NCBI RefSeq assembly: GCF_900107255.1
Contig: NZ_FNPH01000004.1
Span: 62,001-126,000 of the forward strand
From: Micromonospora pattaloongensis
GTDB taxonomy: Bacteria > Actinomycetota > Actinomycetes > Mycobacteriales > Micromonosporaceae
Reading direction: 5' to 3'
Length of the DNA stretch: 64,000 bases
Shown piece by piece: positions 31,179 to 40,752 of the stretch. Below the pieces are notes generated by a model. That model was not told where the DNA came from and searched no databases. It worked only from the letters and a program-made list of their open reading frames with translations. How positions within the stretch are numbered: the stretch's first letter is position 1; each line of letters opens with the position of its first letter. Both the position numbers and the translations under genes were made by a program.

Positions 31179-31646
31179 TCAGCGGGCGGCGGCGCCGAAC
31201 GTGCGGGTACAGGCGTCGCCGAGCGCGAGTTGAGCGCGGGACAGCGCGAGGTTGGCGTCGATCGGGTCCTGTCCGGCCGCCTTCTCGACCGCGGCGATGA
31301 GGTTCCGGCCGGCGGTCACGATCTCTGAGTGCACGGACCGCCCGGCGAGCTCGCCGAGCTCGCGGTTGGCCCCGGGATCGAAGGTGGTCGCGCCGAATCC
31401 CCGCAGCCGTTCGCAGGCGTCCAGGCCGGCGGCGTCGTTGACGTCGGCGGGCGGGGTCGGGGCGCCCACGGTGGCGCGGGGCTCGCCGTCGGCGGCGTCC
31501 GGCGGGGTGGAGTCCGTCCCGCTGGCGAGCAGGACGCCGGCGCCGGCCACGGTGACGGCGCCGACGGCGATCACGGTCCAGAGCCAGGCGCGGCTCCTGC
31601 GGGGCTGTGCCGGTGCGTGGTGGGGCGGAGGGTAGGGGTGGGTCAC
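31179..31646 (-). CDS. Single-pass membrane protein of unknown function
   Basis: 155 residues. A Pro/His-rich cytoplasmic N-terminus (THPYPPPHHAPAQPRR) leads to one membrane segment (about 22-43) and an extracytoplasmic region of about 110 residues with two Cys residues (DACERL, GDACTR) that could form a disulfide. The C-terminal helix pair IVTAGRNLIAAVEKAAGQDPIDANLALSRAQLALGDAC looks like a small helical domain. I do not recognise the family. GTG at 31646 with AGAGG upstream was chosen; the longer frame to 31694 adds an Arg-rich segment. TATATGAT on the minus strand at 31742-31749 is a likely -10 box. Confidence 0.68.
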   Translation of the reverse strand: MTHPYPPPHHAPAQPRRSRAWLWTVIAVGAVTVAGAGVLLASGTDSTPPDAADGEPRATVGAPTPPADVNDAAGLDACERLRGFGATTFDPGANRELGELAGRSVHSEIVTAGRNLIAAVEKAAGQDPIDANLALSRAQLALGDACTRTFGAAAR

Positions 31647-31841
31647 GGCGCGCCTCTTTCGCCACGATGGTCGTCCGGGACAGGGTCGGGCCACCGCGGC
31701 GGAGGGGTTGTGGCGCTGCGGGCCGGCGGTGACCGACCGCGATCATATATGGACATGCAGCATTGGATGCGGAGTGCGGACGGGCCGCGATCCGAGGCGA
31801 TAGGCACCGGATTGCCCGCCCGGACGCCGTCGGCGACCCGG

Positions 31842-32933
31842 TCAGTCCTCGAAGACCACGACGGAACGGGCGCCCTCGCCGCGGATCATCCGGTCGAAGG
31901 CCGCGGGCGCCGCGTCCAGCCCGATCCGGTCGGTGATCAGCGGGGCCAGCTCCAGCGACCCGTCCAGGACCGCGCGGGCCAGCTCGGGGACCTCGCGGTC
32001 GGGGTCGGAGGAGCCGTACACCGACGAGCGCAGGGTGCGGGCGGAGTGGAAGATGTCGAGCGCCCCGAGGGTGAGCTCGTCGTCCCTGGCGCCCATCCCG
32101 ACGACGGTGACGTGGCCGCCGCGGCGCGCGCTGCGCCAGGCGGTACGGATCGTGGCCGCCCGTCCGACACACTCGAAGGCGTGGTCGACCCCCCGCCCCT
32201 CCGTGAGTTCCCGGATGGACTTCGACAACCGGTCGTCGGCGAGCAGGAACTCGGTCGCGCCGGCGGCGCGCGCCAGCGCGGCCTTGGCGGAGGAGACGTC
32301 CACCGCGATGATCGGACCCGCTCCGGCCGTGCGGGCGGCGGTGAGCGCCGCCAGCCCCACCCCGCCGAGGCCGATCACCGCGACCGAGTCGCCGGCCGCG
32401 ACGGCGGCGGTGTTGCGGACCGCGCCGACCCCGGTGAGCACCGCGCAGCCGAGCAGCGCTGCCTGGGCCCACGGCAGCGCGTCCGGCACCGGGATCACCG
32501 CGGCCTGCGGCACGACGACCTCCTGCGCCAGCGCGCCGAGCCCGAGCGTGACGTGCAGTGGGACGCCGTCCTCGGTGTGGCCGCGCGCCACCGCCGGCCC
32601 ACCGGAGCTCGCGCAGAGCCACGGCTCATCGTGGCGGCAGAACCAGCACTGCCGGCAGGCCGGCGCCCAGTTGAGCACCACGTGGTCGCCGGCGGTGACC
32701 CGGTCGACCCCGTCGCCCACCTCGGTCACCACGCCCGCGGCCTCGTGCCCGAGCACGAGTGGGAACGGCGGCGCGAGGGTGCCGTTGACCATGGACAGGT
32801 CGGAGTGGCAGACCCCGGCGGCCCGGATCCGCACCCGGACCTCGCCCGCGGCAGGCGGCGGGAGCGTCACCTGCTCGATCGCGAGGTCCCGGCCGGTGCC
32901 GCGGGCGACCAGGGCGCGTACCGGCGCGCTCAC
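31842..32933 (-). CDS. Zinc-dependent alcohol dehydrogenase (MDR superfamily)
   Basis: 363 residues. Catalytic zinc ligands are C42 (AGVCHSD), H63-E64 (GHEAAG) and C163; the structural zinc site is C93, C96, C99, C107. The NAD-binding motif is GLGGVG (188-193). It resembles class III-type and long-chain alcohol dehydrogenases that oxidise primary alcohols to aldehydes. GTG at 32933 overlaps the aldehyde dehydrogenase stop by 4 bases (GTGA), so the two enzymes are made from one transcript and probably act in sequence, alcohol to aldehyde to acid. Part of the TetR-associated catabolic regulon. Confidence 0.9.
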   Translation of the reverse strand: MSAPVRALVARGTGRDLAIEQVTLPPPAAGEVRVRIRAAGVCHSDLSMVNGTLAPPFPLVLGHEAAGVVTEVGDGVDRVTAGDHVVLNWAPACRQCWFCRHDEPWLCASSGGPAVARGHTEDGVPLHVTLGLGALAQEVVVPQAAVIPVPDALPWAQAALLGCAVLTGVGAVRNTAAVAAGDSVAVIGLGGVGLAALTAARTAGAGPIIAVDVSSAKAALARAAGATEFLLADDRLSKSIRELTEGRGVDHAFECVGRAATIRTAWRSARRGGHVTVVGMGARDDELTLGALDIFHSARTLRSSVYGSSDPDREVPELARAVLDGSLELAPLITDRIGLDAAPAAFDRMIRGEGARSVVVFED

Positions 32934-34354
32934 CGCTGGATCGCCTTCGTCTGCAGGAACTCCAGCAGGCCGTGTTCACCGAGCTCCCGGCCGACGCCGG
33001 ACTGCTTGTATCCGCCGAACGGGGCCAGCGGATTGAACGCGCCGCCGTTGACGTCCACGGCGCCGGTGCGCATCCGGCGCGCGACGCCGAGGGCGCGCTC
33101 CTCGTCACCCGACCAGACCGCGCCGGCGAGGCCGTACCTCGAGTTGTTGGCGATCGCGACCGCCTCGTCGTCGTCGTCGAACGGGATGACCGCCAGCACC
33201 GGGCCGAAGATCTCCTCCTGCGCGACCGTGCCGTCCGGGTGGACGTCGGCCAGCACCGTGGGAGCCACGAAGTACCCGTGCGTGGGCACGTCGCCGTCGA
33301 GACCCCCGGTCACCAGCCGCGCGCCCTCGTCGAGGCCGGCCCTGATGTAGCCGCGCACCCGGTCGCGCTGCGCCGCCGAGACCAGCGGGCCGAGCCGGGT
33401 CGCGTCGTCGAAGGGATCGCCCGGGGCGTACGCCGCCGCGGCCCGGCCGGCGAGCTCCACCGCCTCGTCGTAGCGGCTGCGGTGCACCAGCATCCGCGTC
33501 CACGCCGTGCAGGTCTGCCCCGAGTTGAGGAACGCGTTGCCGACGCCGACCTTGACGGCCCTGCCCAGGTCCGCGTCGTCGAGGATGACGTTGGCGGACT
33601 TGCCGCCCAGTTCGAGGGCGACCCGGGCGATCCGGTCGGCGGCGAGCTGGCCGACGCGTCGCCCGGTGGCGGTGGAGCCGGTGAACGAGACCATGTCGAC
33701 GTCGGGGTGGGCGGCGATCGCCTCGCCGACGACCGGGCCGGTGCCGGGAACGAGGTTGACCACGCCCGGCGGCAGGCCGGCGGAGTCGATCGCGTCGAAG
33801 AGCAGGTAGGCGACGAGCGGGGTCAGCTCGCTGGGCTTGAGCACCACGGTGCAGCCGGCGGCGAGCGCCGGGGCGAGCTTGGCGACGATCTGGTGCAGCG
33901 GGTAGTTCCACGGCGTGATCGCGCCGACGACGCCGATCGGCTCGCGCACAACCAGGGAGTTGCCGATGGTCTGCTCGGCCGGTGGCCGGCCGGCGAGCTC
34001 GACGTAGCCGCGCAGCACGGTCAACGGCAGGCCGGCCTGCACCCGGGTGGCGACCTTCATCGGGGTGCCGAGCTCCGACGCGACGGTCCGGGCGAGCTGC
34101 GCGGCGCGCCCGGACAGCGCCGCGTGCAGCCGGTCGAGGTGGGCGGCGCGGTCGGTCGCCGGCAGGACGGCCCAGCTGTCGAAGGCGGCGCGGGCCGCCG
34201 CGACGGCGCGGTCGACGTCGGCGGCGGTGCCGGCGGGCACCCGCGCGATGATCTGCTCGGTGGTGGGGTTCTCGACCGGGATCGTTTCGGTGCCCAGCGG
34301 GGGCGCCCACTTCCCGTCGATGTAGAGCGTCGTGCGGTCGGCTACGAGATCCAT
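32930..34354 (-). CDS. NAD(P)-dependent aldehyde dehydrogenase
   Basis: 474 residues, normal for the family. Active-site residues N150 (TPWNYP), E248 (ELGGKSAN) and C282 (NSGQTCTAW) are all present, as is the FGPVL block near the C-terminus and the [13 protein letters not shown] loop. It oxidises an aldehyde to the carboxylic acid. ATG at 34354 has GAGGA upstream; the longer frame extending to 35167 is a shadow of the tetR gene. An operator-like site lies 90 bases upstream, overlapping the tetR stop codon. First gene of the two-gene ALDH-ADH operon. Confidence 0.92.
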   Translation of the reverse strand: MDLVADRTTLYIDGKWAPPLGTETIPVENPTTEQIIARVPAGTAADVDRAVAAARAAFDSWAVLPATDRAAHLDRLHAALSGRAAQLARTVASELGTPMKVATRVQAGLPLTVLRGYVELAGRPPAEQTIGNSLVVREPIGVVGAITPWNYPLHQIVAKLAPALAAGCTVVLKPSELTPLVAYLLFDAIDSAGLPPGVVNLVPGTGPVVGEAIAAHPDVDMVSFTGSTATGRRVGQLAADRIARVALELGGKSANVILDDADLGRAVKVGVGNAFLNSGQTCTAWTRMLVHRSRYDEAVELAGRAAAAYAPGDPFDDATRLGPLVSAAQRDRVRGYIRAGLDEGARLVTGGLDGDVPTHGYFVAPTVLADVHPDGTVAQEEIFGPVLAVIPFDDDDEAVAIANNSRYGLAGAVWSGDEERALGVARRMRTGAVDVNGGAFNPLAPFGGYKQSGVGRELGEHGLLEFLQTKAIQR

Positions 34355-34443
34355 GGCGTCCTCGGCGTCGAGCGGCCCGGCTGGCCGCACGGGAACTGGC
34401 GGCGACCAGACGTGTCCACGCCGGAGTCGGCGCGGCCGTCGGG

Positions 34444-34462
34444 AAACTATCAGTGCAAGTTT
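34444..34462. promoter_or_regulatory. Candidate TetR operator, copy 1 (upstream of the ALDH-ADH operon)
   Basis: AAACT-N9-AGTTT. Read on the minus strand it is AAACTTGCACTGATAGTTT, identical at 17 of 19 positions to the site at 35186-35204. It overlaps the last codons of the tetR gene and lies about 82 bases upstream of the ALDH start codon. Confidence 0.7.
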
Positions 34463-35133
34463 TGACTGTAGTACGCGTCCGGCTCGGGCGGGAGGGGCGG
34501 GAGCGGGCCGACGACGGTCTCGTAGATCCGCCCCAGGCCGTCGATGAGGGCGTCCAGCCCGAGCGCGAACGCCCCCTCGTCCACCTGCTGCTGGTGCTCG
34601 GCCAGCCGGTGCGCCTGCGTCAGGTGCGGGTACTGCTCGGCGTAGAGCTGCGGGTCCTCGACGAAGCCGCGGGCGAACGAGCCGAGCGCGGAACCGGCGA
34701 CGAAGTAGCGCATCGTTGCGCCGATGTGGGTCGCGCGGGCGGGCGGCCAGCCGGCGTCGACCAGTGCGCCGTAGACCGCGTCGGCCATCGCGAGTGCGGC
34801 CGGGCGCCGCCCGGGCCCCTGGGCCAGGAACGGCACGATGTTCGGGTGGGCGGCGAGCGCCGCGCGGTAGGAGTGTGCCCAGAGCCGCAGCGCGGTACGC
34901 CAGTCGTGCCGCCCGAAGACGGAGATGTCGACCCGGCCGGTGATCGAGTCCGCGACCGCCGCGAGGATCTCCTCCTTCGTCGCGAAGTGGTTGTAGAGCG
35001 AGGGTCCGCGGACGCCGAGCTCGGCCGCGAGCCGCCGGGTGGAGAGCGCGGCGAGTCCCTCCGCGTCGACGAGCGCGGCGGCGACCTCGATGATCCGTTC
35101 CCGGGTCAGCAGGGCCTGGCGGGGCCGAGGCAT
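34450..35133 (-). CDS. TetR family transcriptional regulator of the acyl-CoA catabolic regulon
   Basis: 227 residues. The N-terminal HTH ([52 protein letters not shown]) is standard TetR; the helical C-terminal domain with a large pocket region ([26 protein letters not shown]) follows and probably binds an acyl-CoA or a pathway intermediate. ATG at 35133 with SD GGAGG. It lies between the ALDH-ADH operon on its 3' side and the divergent acyl-CoA dehydrogenase operon, and a near-identical operator candidate sits in front of each, so it most likely represses both as well as itself. Confidence 0.9.
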   Translation of the reverse strand: MPRPRQALLTRERIIEVAAALVDAEGLAALSTRRLAAELGVRGPSLYNHFATKEEILAAVADSITGRVDISVFGRHDWRTALRLWAHSYRAALAAHPNIVPFLAQGPGRRPAALAMADAVYGALVDAGWPPARATHIGATMRYFVAGSALGSFARGFVEDPQLYAEQYPHLTQAHRLAEHQQQVDEGAFALGLDALIDGLGRIYETVVGPLPPLPPEPDAYYSQNLH

Positions 35134-35185
35134 GAGCGAACCTCCTTGATCTGGAACTCTGCCACACCGGGGGCTGGACGGAAGA

Positions 35186-35204
35186 AAACTTGCACCGCTA
35201 GTTT
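35186..35204. promoter_or_regulatory. Candidate TetR operator, copy 2 (tetR-acd intergenic region)
   Basis: AAACTTGCACCGCTAGTTT, with AAACT/AGTTT inverted ends. It is 52 bases from the acyl-CoA dehydrogenase start and 53 bases from the tetR start; TTTAAT (35202-35207), a possible -10 box for the acd operon, overlaps its right end. Confidence 0.75.
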
Positions 35205-35255
35205 AATGGCGAGAACCACCCCGACCCCCGAAGACGAGGCACTGGTGGGACACCG

Positions 35256-36407
35256 ATGAATCTGGAACTGTCGCCGGAACAGGCGGCCGTGCGCCAGCTC
35301 GCCGCCGAGTTCGTCGACCGCGAGGTGGCGCCGCACGCCGCCGAGTGGGACCGGCGCGAAGCCGTCGACCCCGGCATCGTCGGCGCGCTCGGCCGGCTCG
35401 GCTTCCTCGGCCTGACCATCGACGAGGAGTACGGCGGGTCCGGCGGCGACCACCTGGCGTACTGCCTGGTCCTCGAGGAGCTCGGGCGGGGTGACTCCTC
35501 GGTCCGCGGCATCGTCTCGGTCTCGCTCGGGCTGGTCGCGAAGTCCATCGCCGGATACGGCACCCCGGAGCAGAAGCGGGCGTGGCTGCCCCGGCTGACC
35601 GCCGGCGAGGCGCTCGGCTGCTTCGCGCTGACCGAGCCGGGCACCGGCTCCGACGCCGCGTCCCTGGCGACCCGGGCGGTGCGCGACGGCGACGACTGGG
35701 TCATCACCGGCTCGAAGATCTTCATCACCAACGGGACGACGGCCGACGTCGCGCTCGTCTTCGCCCGCACCGGCGGCCCCGGACACCGGGGCATCACCGC
35801 GTTCCTGGTGCCGACGGACGCCGCCGGCTTCGGCCGCCGCGAGATCCACGGCAAGCTCGGCCTGCGGGGGCAGGCGACCGCCGAGATCGATCTCGACGGC
35901 GTACGGGTGCCGGACGCCGCGCGGCTCGGCGCGGAGGGCAAGGGCTTCTCGATCGCGATGGCGGCGCTGGCCAAGGGGCGGATGTCGGTGGCCGCCGGCT
36001 GCGTCGGCATCGCCCAGGGGTGCCTCGACGCGGCGGTCGGCTACGCCGGACAGCGGGAGCAGTTCGGCAGGCCGATCGCCTCGTACCAGCTGGTCCAGCG
36101 GCTCATCTCGAACATCGCCGTGGACACCGCGGCGGCCCGGCTGCTCGTGTGGCGGGTCGCCGATCTGATCGACCGGGGTCAGCCGTTCGCCACCGAGTCG
36201 TCGATGGCGAAGCTGTTCGCCAGCGAGGCCGCGGTTCGCGCGGCCAACGACGCGCTCCAGGTCTTCGGCGGGTACGGCTACGTCGACGAGTACCCGGTCG
36301 GCAAGTACCTGCGCGACGCGCGCGTCACCACCCTCTACGAGGGCACCAGCCAGATCCAGCAGCTGCTCATCGGGCGCGCCCTCACCGGGGTCAACGCCTT
36401 CGCCTGA
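35256..36407 (+). CDS. Acyl-CoA dehydrogenase 1
   Basis: 383 residues, the full FAD-dependent acyl-CoA dehydrogenase fold. CFALTEPGTGSDAA and WVITGSKIFITNG are the FAD and substrate-binding signatures; the catalytic base is Glu362 in TTLYEGTSQIQ, at the position used by short- and medium-chain enzymes. QVFGGYGYVDEYPVGKYLRDAR closes the active site. It introduces the 2,3-double bond into an acyl-CoA and passes electrons to ETF. ATG at 35256 is the first gene of an operon with the second dehydrogenase and the MaoC hydratase. Confidence 0.93.
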   Translation: MNLELSPEQAAVRQLAAEFVDREVAPHAAEWDRREAVDPGIVGALGRLGFLGLTIDEEYGGSGGDHLAYCLVLEELGRGDSSVRGIVSVSLGLVAKSIAGYGTPEQKRAWLPRLTAGEALGCFALTEPGTGSDAASLATRAVRDGDDWVITGSKIFITNGTTADVALVFARTGGPGHRGITAFLVPTDAAGFGRREIHGKLGLRGQATAEIDLDGVRVPDAARLGAEGKGFSIAMAALAKGRMSVAAGCVGIAQGCLDAAVGYAGQREQFGRPIASYQLVQRLISNIAVDTAAARLLVWRVADLIDRGQPFATESSMAKLFASEAAVRAANDALQVFGGYGYVDEYPVGKYLRDARVTTLYEGTSQIQQLLIGRALTGVNAFA

Positions 36408-36426
36408 CAGTTTTCGGGAGGACACA

Positions 36427-37599
36427 GTGGACTTCTCGCTCAGCGAGGAAGAGAAGGCGATCCGGGAGACCGCCCGGACCTTCATCCGCAAGGAGGTCAT
36501 GCCGCTGGAGCACGAGGTCCTGCGGCGCGAACGTAACCATCAGCCGTCGCTGGACCGCAGCGAGCTGCGCGAACTTCAGCTCAAGGCGAAGAAGTTCGGC
36601 TTCTGGGGGCTGTCCACGCCCGAGGAGTACGGCGGGATGGACCTGCCGGCGGTCATGCAGTCGCTGATCTGGACCGAGATCGGGCGTTCGTTCGTGCCGT
36701 TCCGGTTCGGCGGCGAGGCCGACAACATCCTGTTCTACGCGAACGAGGAGCAGAAGAAGGAATTCCTGATCCCGACCATCGAGGGTGAGCGGATCTCCTG
36801 CTTCGCCATCACCGAGCCGGGCGCGGGGTCGGACGCGGCGAACATCAAGCTCAGCGCGCGCCGCGACGGCGACGACTGGGTGCTCAACGGCGAGAAGACG
36901 TTCATCACCAACGGCAACGACGCGGACTTCGCGATCGTCGTCGCGGTCACCGACCGGGAGAAGGGCGCCCGCGGCGGCGGCACGACGGCGTTCCTGGTGG
37001 ACCGCGAGATGGGCTGGCGGTCCGAGTTCATCCAGACGATGGGCGAGGGCGGGCCGGCGTCGCTGATCTTCGAGAACGTCCGGGTGCCGAGCCGCAACAT
37101 CCTCGGCGAGATCGGCCAGGGCTTCGAACTCGGCATGCAGTGGATCGGCAAGGGGCGCTACACGATCCCGTCGCACGCGCTCGGCATCGCCGAGCGGGCG
37201 CTGCAGATGGCGATCGACTACGCCAACACCCGCGAGACGTTCGGCCGGCCGATCGGCGTCAACCAGGCGATCCAGTGGATGATCGCGGACTCGGAGACCG
37301 AACTGGAGGCGGCGCGCTGGCTGGTGCTGCGCGCCGCGTGGACCGTCGATCAGGGCATGGACCCGCGGCACTCCTCGTCGATGGCGAAGCTGTACGGCGC
37401 CGGCATGGTCAACCGGGTGGTGGACCGGGTCCTGCAGATCCACGGCGGCATGGGGTACACCCGCGAGCTGCCCGTCGAGCGGTGGTACCGCCAGGTGCGG
37501 CTCTACCGGATCTTCGAGGGGACCGACGAGATGCAGCGGCTGATCCTCTCCCGCGACCTGCTGCGCGGCTACACCATGATCGGCGGGCACCTGGCATGA
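36427..37599 (+). CDS. Acyl-CoA dehydrogenase 2
   Basis: 390 residues. CFAITEPGAGSDAANIK and WVLNGEKTFITNG are intact; the catalytic Glu is E364 (YRIFEGTDEMQ). It differs clearly from dehydrogenase 1 (longer N-terminal helix, RFGGEADNILFYANEEQ in place of the small-loop sequence), so it is not a recent duplicate and may act on a different acyl chain or form a heteromer with it. GTG at 36427 with SD GGGAGG; 19 bases after the first dehydrogenase. Its TGA overlaps the MaoC ATG. Confidence 0.93.
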   Translation: MDFSLSEEEKAIRETARTFIRKEVMPLEHEVLRRERNHQPSLDRSELRELQLKAKKFGFWGLSTPEEYGGMDLPAVMQSLIWTEIGRSFVPFRFGGEADNILFYANEEQKKEFLIPTIEGERISCFAITEPGAGSDAANIKLSARRDGDDWVLNGEKTFITNGNDADFAIVVAVTDREKGARGGGTTAFLVDREMGWRSEFIQTMGEGGPASLIFENVRVPSRNILGEIGQGFELGMQWIGKGRYTIPSHALGIAERALQMAIDYANTRETFGRPIGVNQAIQWMIADSETELEAARWLVLRAAWTVDQGMDPRHSSSMAKLYGAGMVNRVVDRVLQIHGGMGYTRELPVERWYRQVRLYRIFEGTDEMQRLILSRDLLRGYTMIGGHLA

Positions 37600-38069
37600 G
37601 GACGTTCGCATCGCCGGCGGAGCTGATCGCCGCCGTGGGCGAGACGATCGGGCCGGGCCCCTGGCACCCGATCGAGCAGAGCCGCGTGGACGCGTTCGCC
37701 GGGGCGACCGGCGACCACCAGTGGATCCACACCGATCCGCAGCGCGCCGCCGCCGGGCCGTTCGGCGGCACGATCGCGCACGGCTACCTGACGCTGTCGC
37801 TGATCCCGTGGCTGATGCGCGACCTGTACACGGTGGCAGGGGCGCGGATGGGCGTGAACTACGGGCTCAACAAGGTCCGCTTCCCGGCGCCGCTGCGCAC
37901 GGGCCGGTCGGTCCGCGCCAGCGCGACGATCGCGGAGGCGACCCCGGTGTCCGGCGGGGGCGTGCAGCTGGTGGTGACGGTCGTGATCTCCAGCGACGGC
38001 GGGGAGAAGCCGGTCTGCGTCGCCGAGACGGTGAGCCGGGTGTACTTCCCGGAGGAGCCGACGGCCTGA
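37596..38069 (+). CDS. MaoC-like (R)-specific enoyl-CoA hydratase
   Basis: 157 residues with a single hot-dog fold. RVDAFAGATGDHQWIHTDPQRAAAGPFGGTIAHGYLTLSLIPWL is the hydratase 2 motif, including the Asp and His of the D-x4-H active pair (GDHQWIH). It hydrates the 2-enoyl-CoA made by the dehydrogenases. ATGA overlap with dehydrogenase 2. Together with ADH and ALDH this gives four consecutive steps for a primary alcohol; a CoA ligase and a 3-hydroxyacyl-CoA dehydrogenase are missing from the locus. Confidence 0.9.
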   Translation: MRTFASPAELIAAVGETIGPGPWHPIEQSRVDAFAGATGDHQWIHTDPQRAAAGPFGGTIAHGYLTLSLIPWLMRDLYTVAGARMGVNYGLNKVRFPAPLRTGRSVRASATIAEATPVSGGGVQLVVTVVISSDGGEKPVCVAETVSRVYFPEEPTA

Positions 38070-38096
38070 CCGCCGACCGGCCCACCCGGAGGGTGA

Positions 38097-40523
38097 TCAC
38101 ACCGTCGGGACGAGTCCCTGATCGACGGGACCCGGGCCGGCGGGTCCGGAGCGGACGGAGGCCGGCGAGGCGAGGGCCCGGGTCAGGTCGGCGGCGGGCA
38201 TCGGGCGGGCGAAGTGGTAACCCTGCGCGAGGCGGCAGTCCATCTGCCGCAACGCCCCGGCCTGCTCGGCGGTCTCCACCCCCTCCGCGACGGTGTGTAG
38301 GTCGAGCGTGTGGCCGAGCTGGAGGATGGCCCGGGTGAAGGCGGCGTTCTCGGCCGACTGCTCGGTGTCGCCGGCCACCGCGGTGAACGCGCGGTCGATC
38401 TTCAGGATGTCCACGGGCAGTTGCCGCAGGTAGGACAGGGACGAGTAGCCGGTGCCGAAGTCGTCGACCGCGATCCGGATGCCGTGCTGCCGCAGCCGCT
38501 CCAGTCGCTCGATCACCGAGGTGGTCTCGGCGGCGCCGGCGGCGACCAGCGCGGTCTCGGTGATCTCGAGGATGAGGCCGGACCCCGGCAGGCCGCTGCG
38601 GCGCAGCGCGTCCAGCACGGTCTCCGGGAAGTCGGGCTCGCGCAGCTGTCGACCGGAGACGTTGACGGCGACGCCGACGCCGTACCGCTCGTGCCATGCG
38701 CGGGCGTCGACGCACGCCTGGTGGAGCACCCAGGCGCCGATCGGCACGATCAGCCCGGTCTCCTCGGCGAGCGGGATGAAATCGGCCGGCGAGACCGGGG
38801 CGCCGCCCGATGGGGTCCAGCGCAGCAACGCCTCGACACCGATCACCGCGTCGTTGGTGAGGTCGATGACGGGCTGGTAGTTCAGCGTGAACTCCTGCCG
38901 CTGGGTGGCGTGTCGCAGCCCCGTGGCGATGCGGGTCAGGTCGAGCTGGTTGGCCCGCAGCTGAGGGTGGTAGAGCGCCACGCGGTTCTTGCCGCCGCTC
39001 TTGGCCGCGTAGAGGGCCAGGTCGACGTCGCGCAGCGCGTCGGCCGCGTCGATCGCGCCCGTCAGGGGGAGCAGCCCGATGCTGGTCGTGAGGTAGAGAT
39101 CGCGGTCGGCGACCCGGAAGGGCGCCTGCAGCGCCGTGACGACGCGCTCCGCGGTGAGCGTGGTCTGCTGCGCGGTCCTGCCCTCCAGCAGGATCGCGAA
39201 CTCGTCGCCGCCGAGCCGCGCCACCGTGTCGGACTCGCGCACGTGCCCCGACAACCGGTGCGCCACCTGCACCAGCAGCTCGTCGCCGACCGGGTGGCCG
39301 TAGCTGTCGTTGATGTCCTTGAAGCCGTCGAGATCGAGCAGGAGCAGCCCGCGCGGGGCGTGTGGCCCGCCGGCCGGGCGTTCCAGGTTGCGCTGCAGCA
39401 GCGTGCGGTTGGCGAGATTCGTCAGCGGGTCGTGCAGCGCGTAGTGGCTGAGCTGGTCCTGCAGCAGCCGCTGCTCGTGCAGGGCCCGCCCGAGCTGCGC
39501 GGCGTGGGCGTTGAGCTCGGTGGCCCGGCGGTGCGCGACGGCGGCCACGATCCCGAGTCGGAGCACCGACAGCACCGAGACGGTGGCCGCGATCAGAGCG
39601 ATGACGAGCAGGTGTGCCCACCGGTCCGGCGTGGTGCGCGCCGCCGCGTAGACGGTCAGCACCGAGGCGACGAAGGCGCTGACCGTGAAGATGATCAGTC
39701 GGCCCCGGCTCGGCACCGGCTCGTCGGACTCCGACAGGTCCGTCGTGCGCGCCATCGAGGGATGCAGCGCGGCGGCACCGAGCAGCGCGCTCCACAGGTG
39801 CCAGCCGGTGTGCGCCGCGGGGTGCCCGTACACGTCCTGGATCTGCAGCAGGGTGGCGGCGTCGGAGGCCAGCAGCGCGCCGAACGCGACCAGCAGCAAC
39901 GCGAACGACGCCGTGTGCACCCGGGTCGTCAGGAGCAGCCGCAGCGCCATCACCAGGAGGATCAGGTCCAGCAGCAGCCGGGTGACCGTCACCGCGAGCT
40001 GCCCGTTGTGCGGGACGTGCGCCAGGCTGCGCTCGACGAAGAGCACCCAGGCGAGCGCGGCGAGACCGCCGCCGACCACCCCCGCGTCCAGCAGCCCCTC
40101 CCATCGCGACCGGCCGTGCCGCTGCCGGACGAGGGCGGCCAGCCCGAGCGCCATCAGCGGATGCACCAGCAGCGGAAGGGCGTCCCGGGCCACCGGGGTG
40201 CCGAGCCCGTGCTCCTTCAACTGCCACCACACGACGTGGGTGATCGCGGACACCCCGATGCCGGCGGCGAAGAACCACCAGGCGCGGCCGGTGGCGGGCC
40301 GGTGGTGCCGCAGGCCGAGAACGATGGCGGCGAGCCCGACGAGTTCGACCACGGTGAACAGGCCGCCGGTGAGGCCGGCCGGCGCGGCGATCGCGCCGCC
40401 GCTGGTCACCATCACCGCCACCAGGTACCAGCCCATCAGCGCGCCGACGCCCGAGGCCGGCGCCCCGCGGCGCCGCCCGGCGCCGCGGGGCGCGACGTCG
40501 ATCGTGGTCCCGCTCTCGCTCAT
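38097..40523 (-). CDS. Membrane GGDEF-EAL protein 1 (c-di-GMP synthesis/hydrolysis)
   Basis: 808 residues. Eight to ten hydrophobic segments occupy about 25-345. The GGDEF domain (about 375-540) has an intact LGGDEFAIL signature, and the EAL domain (about 555-795) has VEALLRW, with ITETA and DDFGTGYSSLSYL loops complete, so both activities are possible. It is anchored in the cytoplasmic membrane with both enzymatic domains inside. ATG at 40523; the longer frame to 41042 overlaps the divergent gene and is not used. Divergent from the soluble diguanylate cyclase gene and next to the Tad locus. Confidence 0.9.
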   Translation of the reverse strand: MSESGTTIDVAPRGAGRRRGAPASGVGALMGWYLVAVMVTSGGAIAAPAGLTGGLFTVVELVGLAAIVLGLRHHRPATGRAWWFFAAGIGVSAITHVVWWQLKEHGLGTPVARDALPLLVHPLMALGLAALVRQRHGRSRWEGLLDAGVVGGGLAALAWVLFVERSLAHVPHNGQLAVTVTRLLLDLILLVMALRLLLTTRVHTASFALLLVAFGALLASDAATLLQIQDVYGHPAAHTGWHLWSALLGAAALHPSMARTTDLSESDEPVPSRGRLIIFTVSAFVASVLTVYAAARTTPDRWAHLLVIALIAATVSVLSVLRLGIVAAVAHRRATELNAHAAQLGRALHEQRLLQDQLSHYALHDPLTNLANRTLLQRNLERPAGGPHAPRGLLLLDLDGFKDINDSYGHPVGDELLVQVAHRLSGHVRESDTVARLGGDEFAILLEGRTAQQTTLTAERVVTALQAPFRVADRDLYLTTSIGLLPLTGAIDAADALRDVDLALYAAKSGGKNRVALYHPQLRANQLDLTRIATGLRHATQRQEFTLNYQPVIDLTNDAVIGVEALLRWTPSGGAPVSPADFIPLAEETGLIVPIGAWVLHQACVDARAWHERYGVGVAVNVSGRQLREPDFPETVLDALRRSGLPGSGLILEITETALVAAGAAETTSVIERLERLRQHGIRIAVDDFGTGYSSLSYLRQLPVDILKIDRAFTAVAGDTEQSAENAAFTRAILQLGHTLDLHTVAEGVETAEQAGALRQMDCRLAQGYHFARPMPAADLTRALASPASVRSGPAGPGPVDQGLVPTV

Positions 40524-40752
40524 ACCGGAGTTGTAGTCGGACCGGGTGCGAGCTGCGCAAGCGCCGGGGTGCAGAACGGGAGCAATCCTCCGAACGGCAC
40601 CGCGCCCGGACGAGATCGGCTGGTAGAACGCGAAGACGCTACTGTCAGTAAACGCTCCGTTGCTGTCCGCGCCCGAATTGCAACCGTATCGACAACCGCG
40701 CGGCATCCCGGCCCCGGCAGCGTGACAAGTCTGGCCGACCGGAAAGGCAGGC

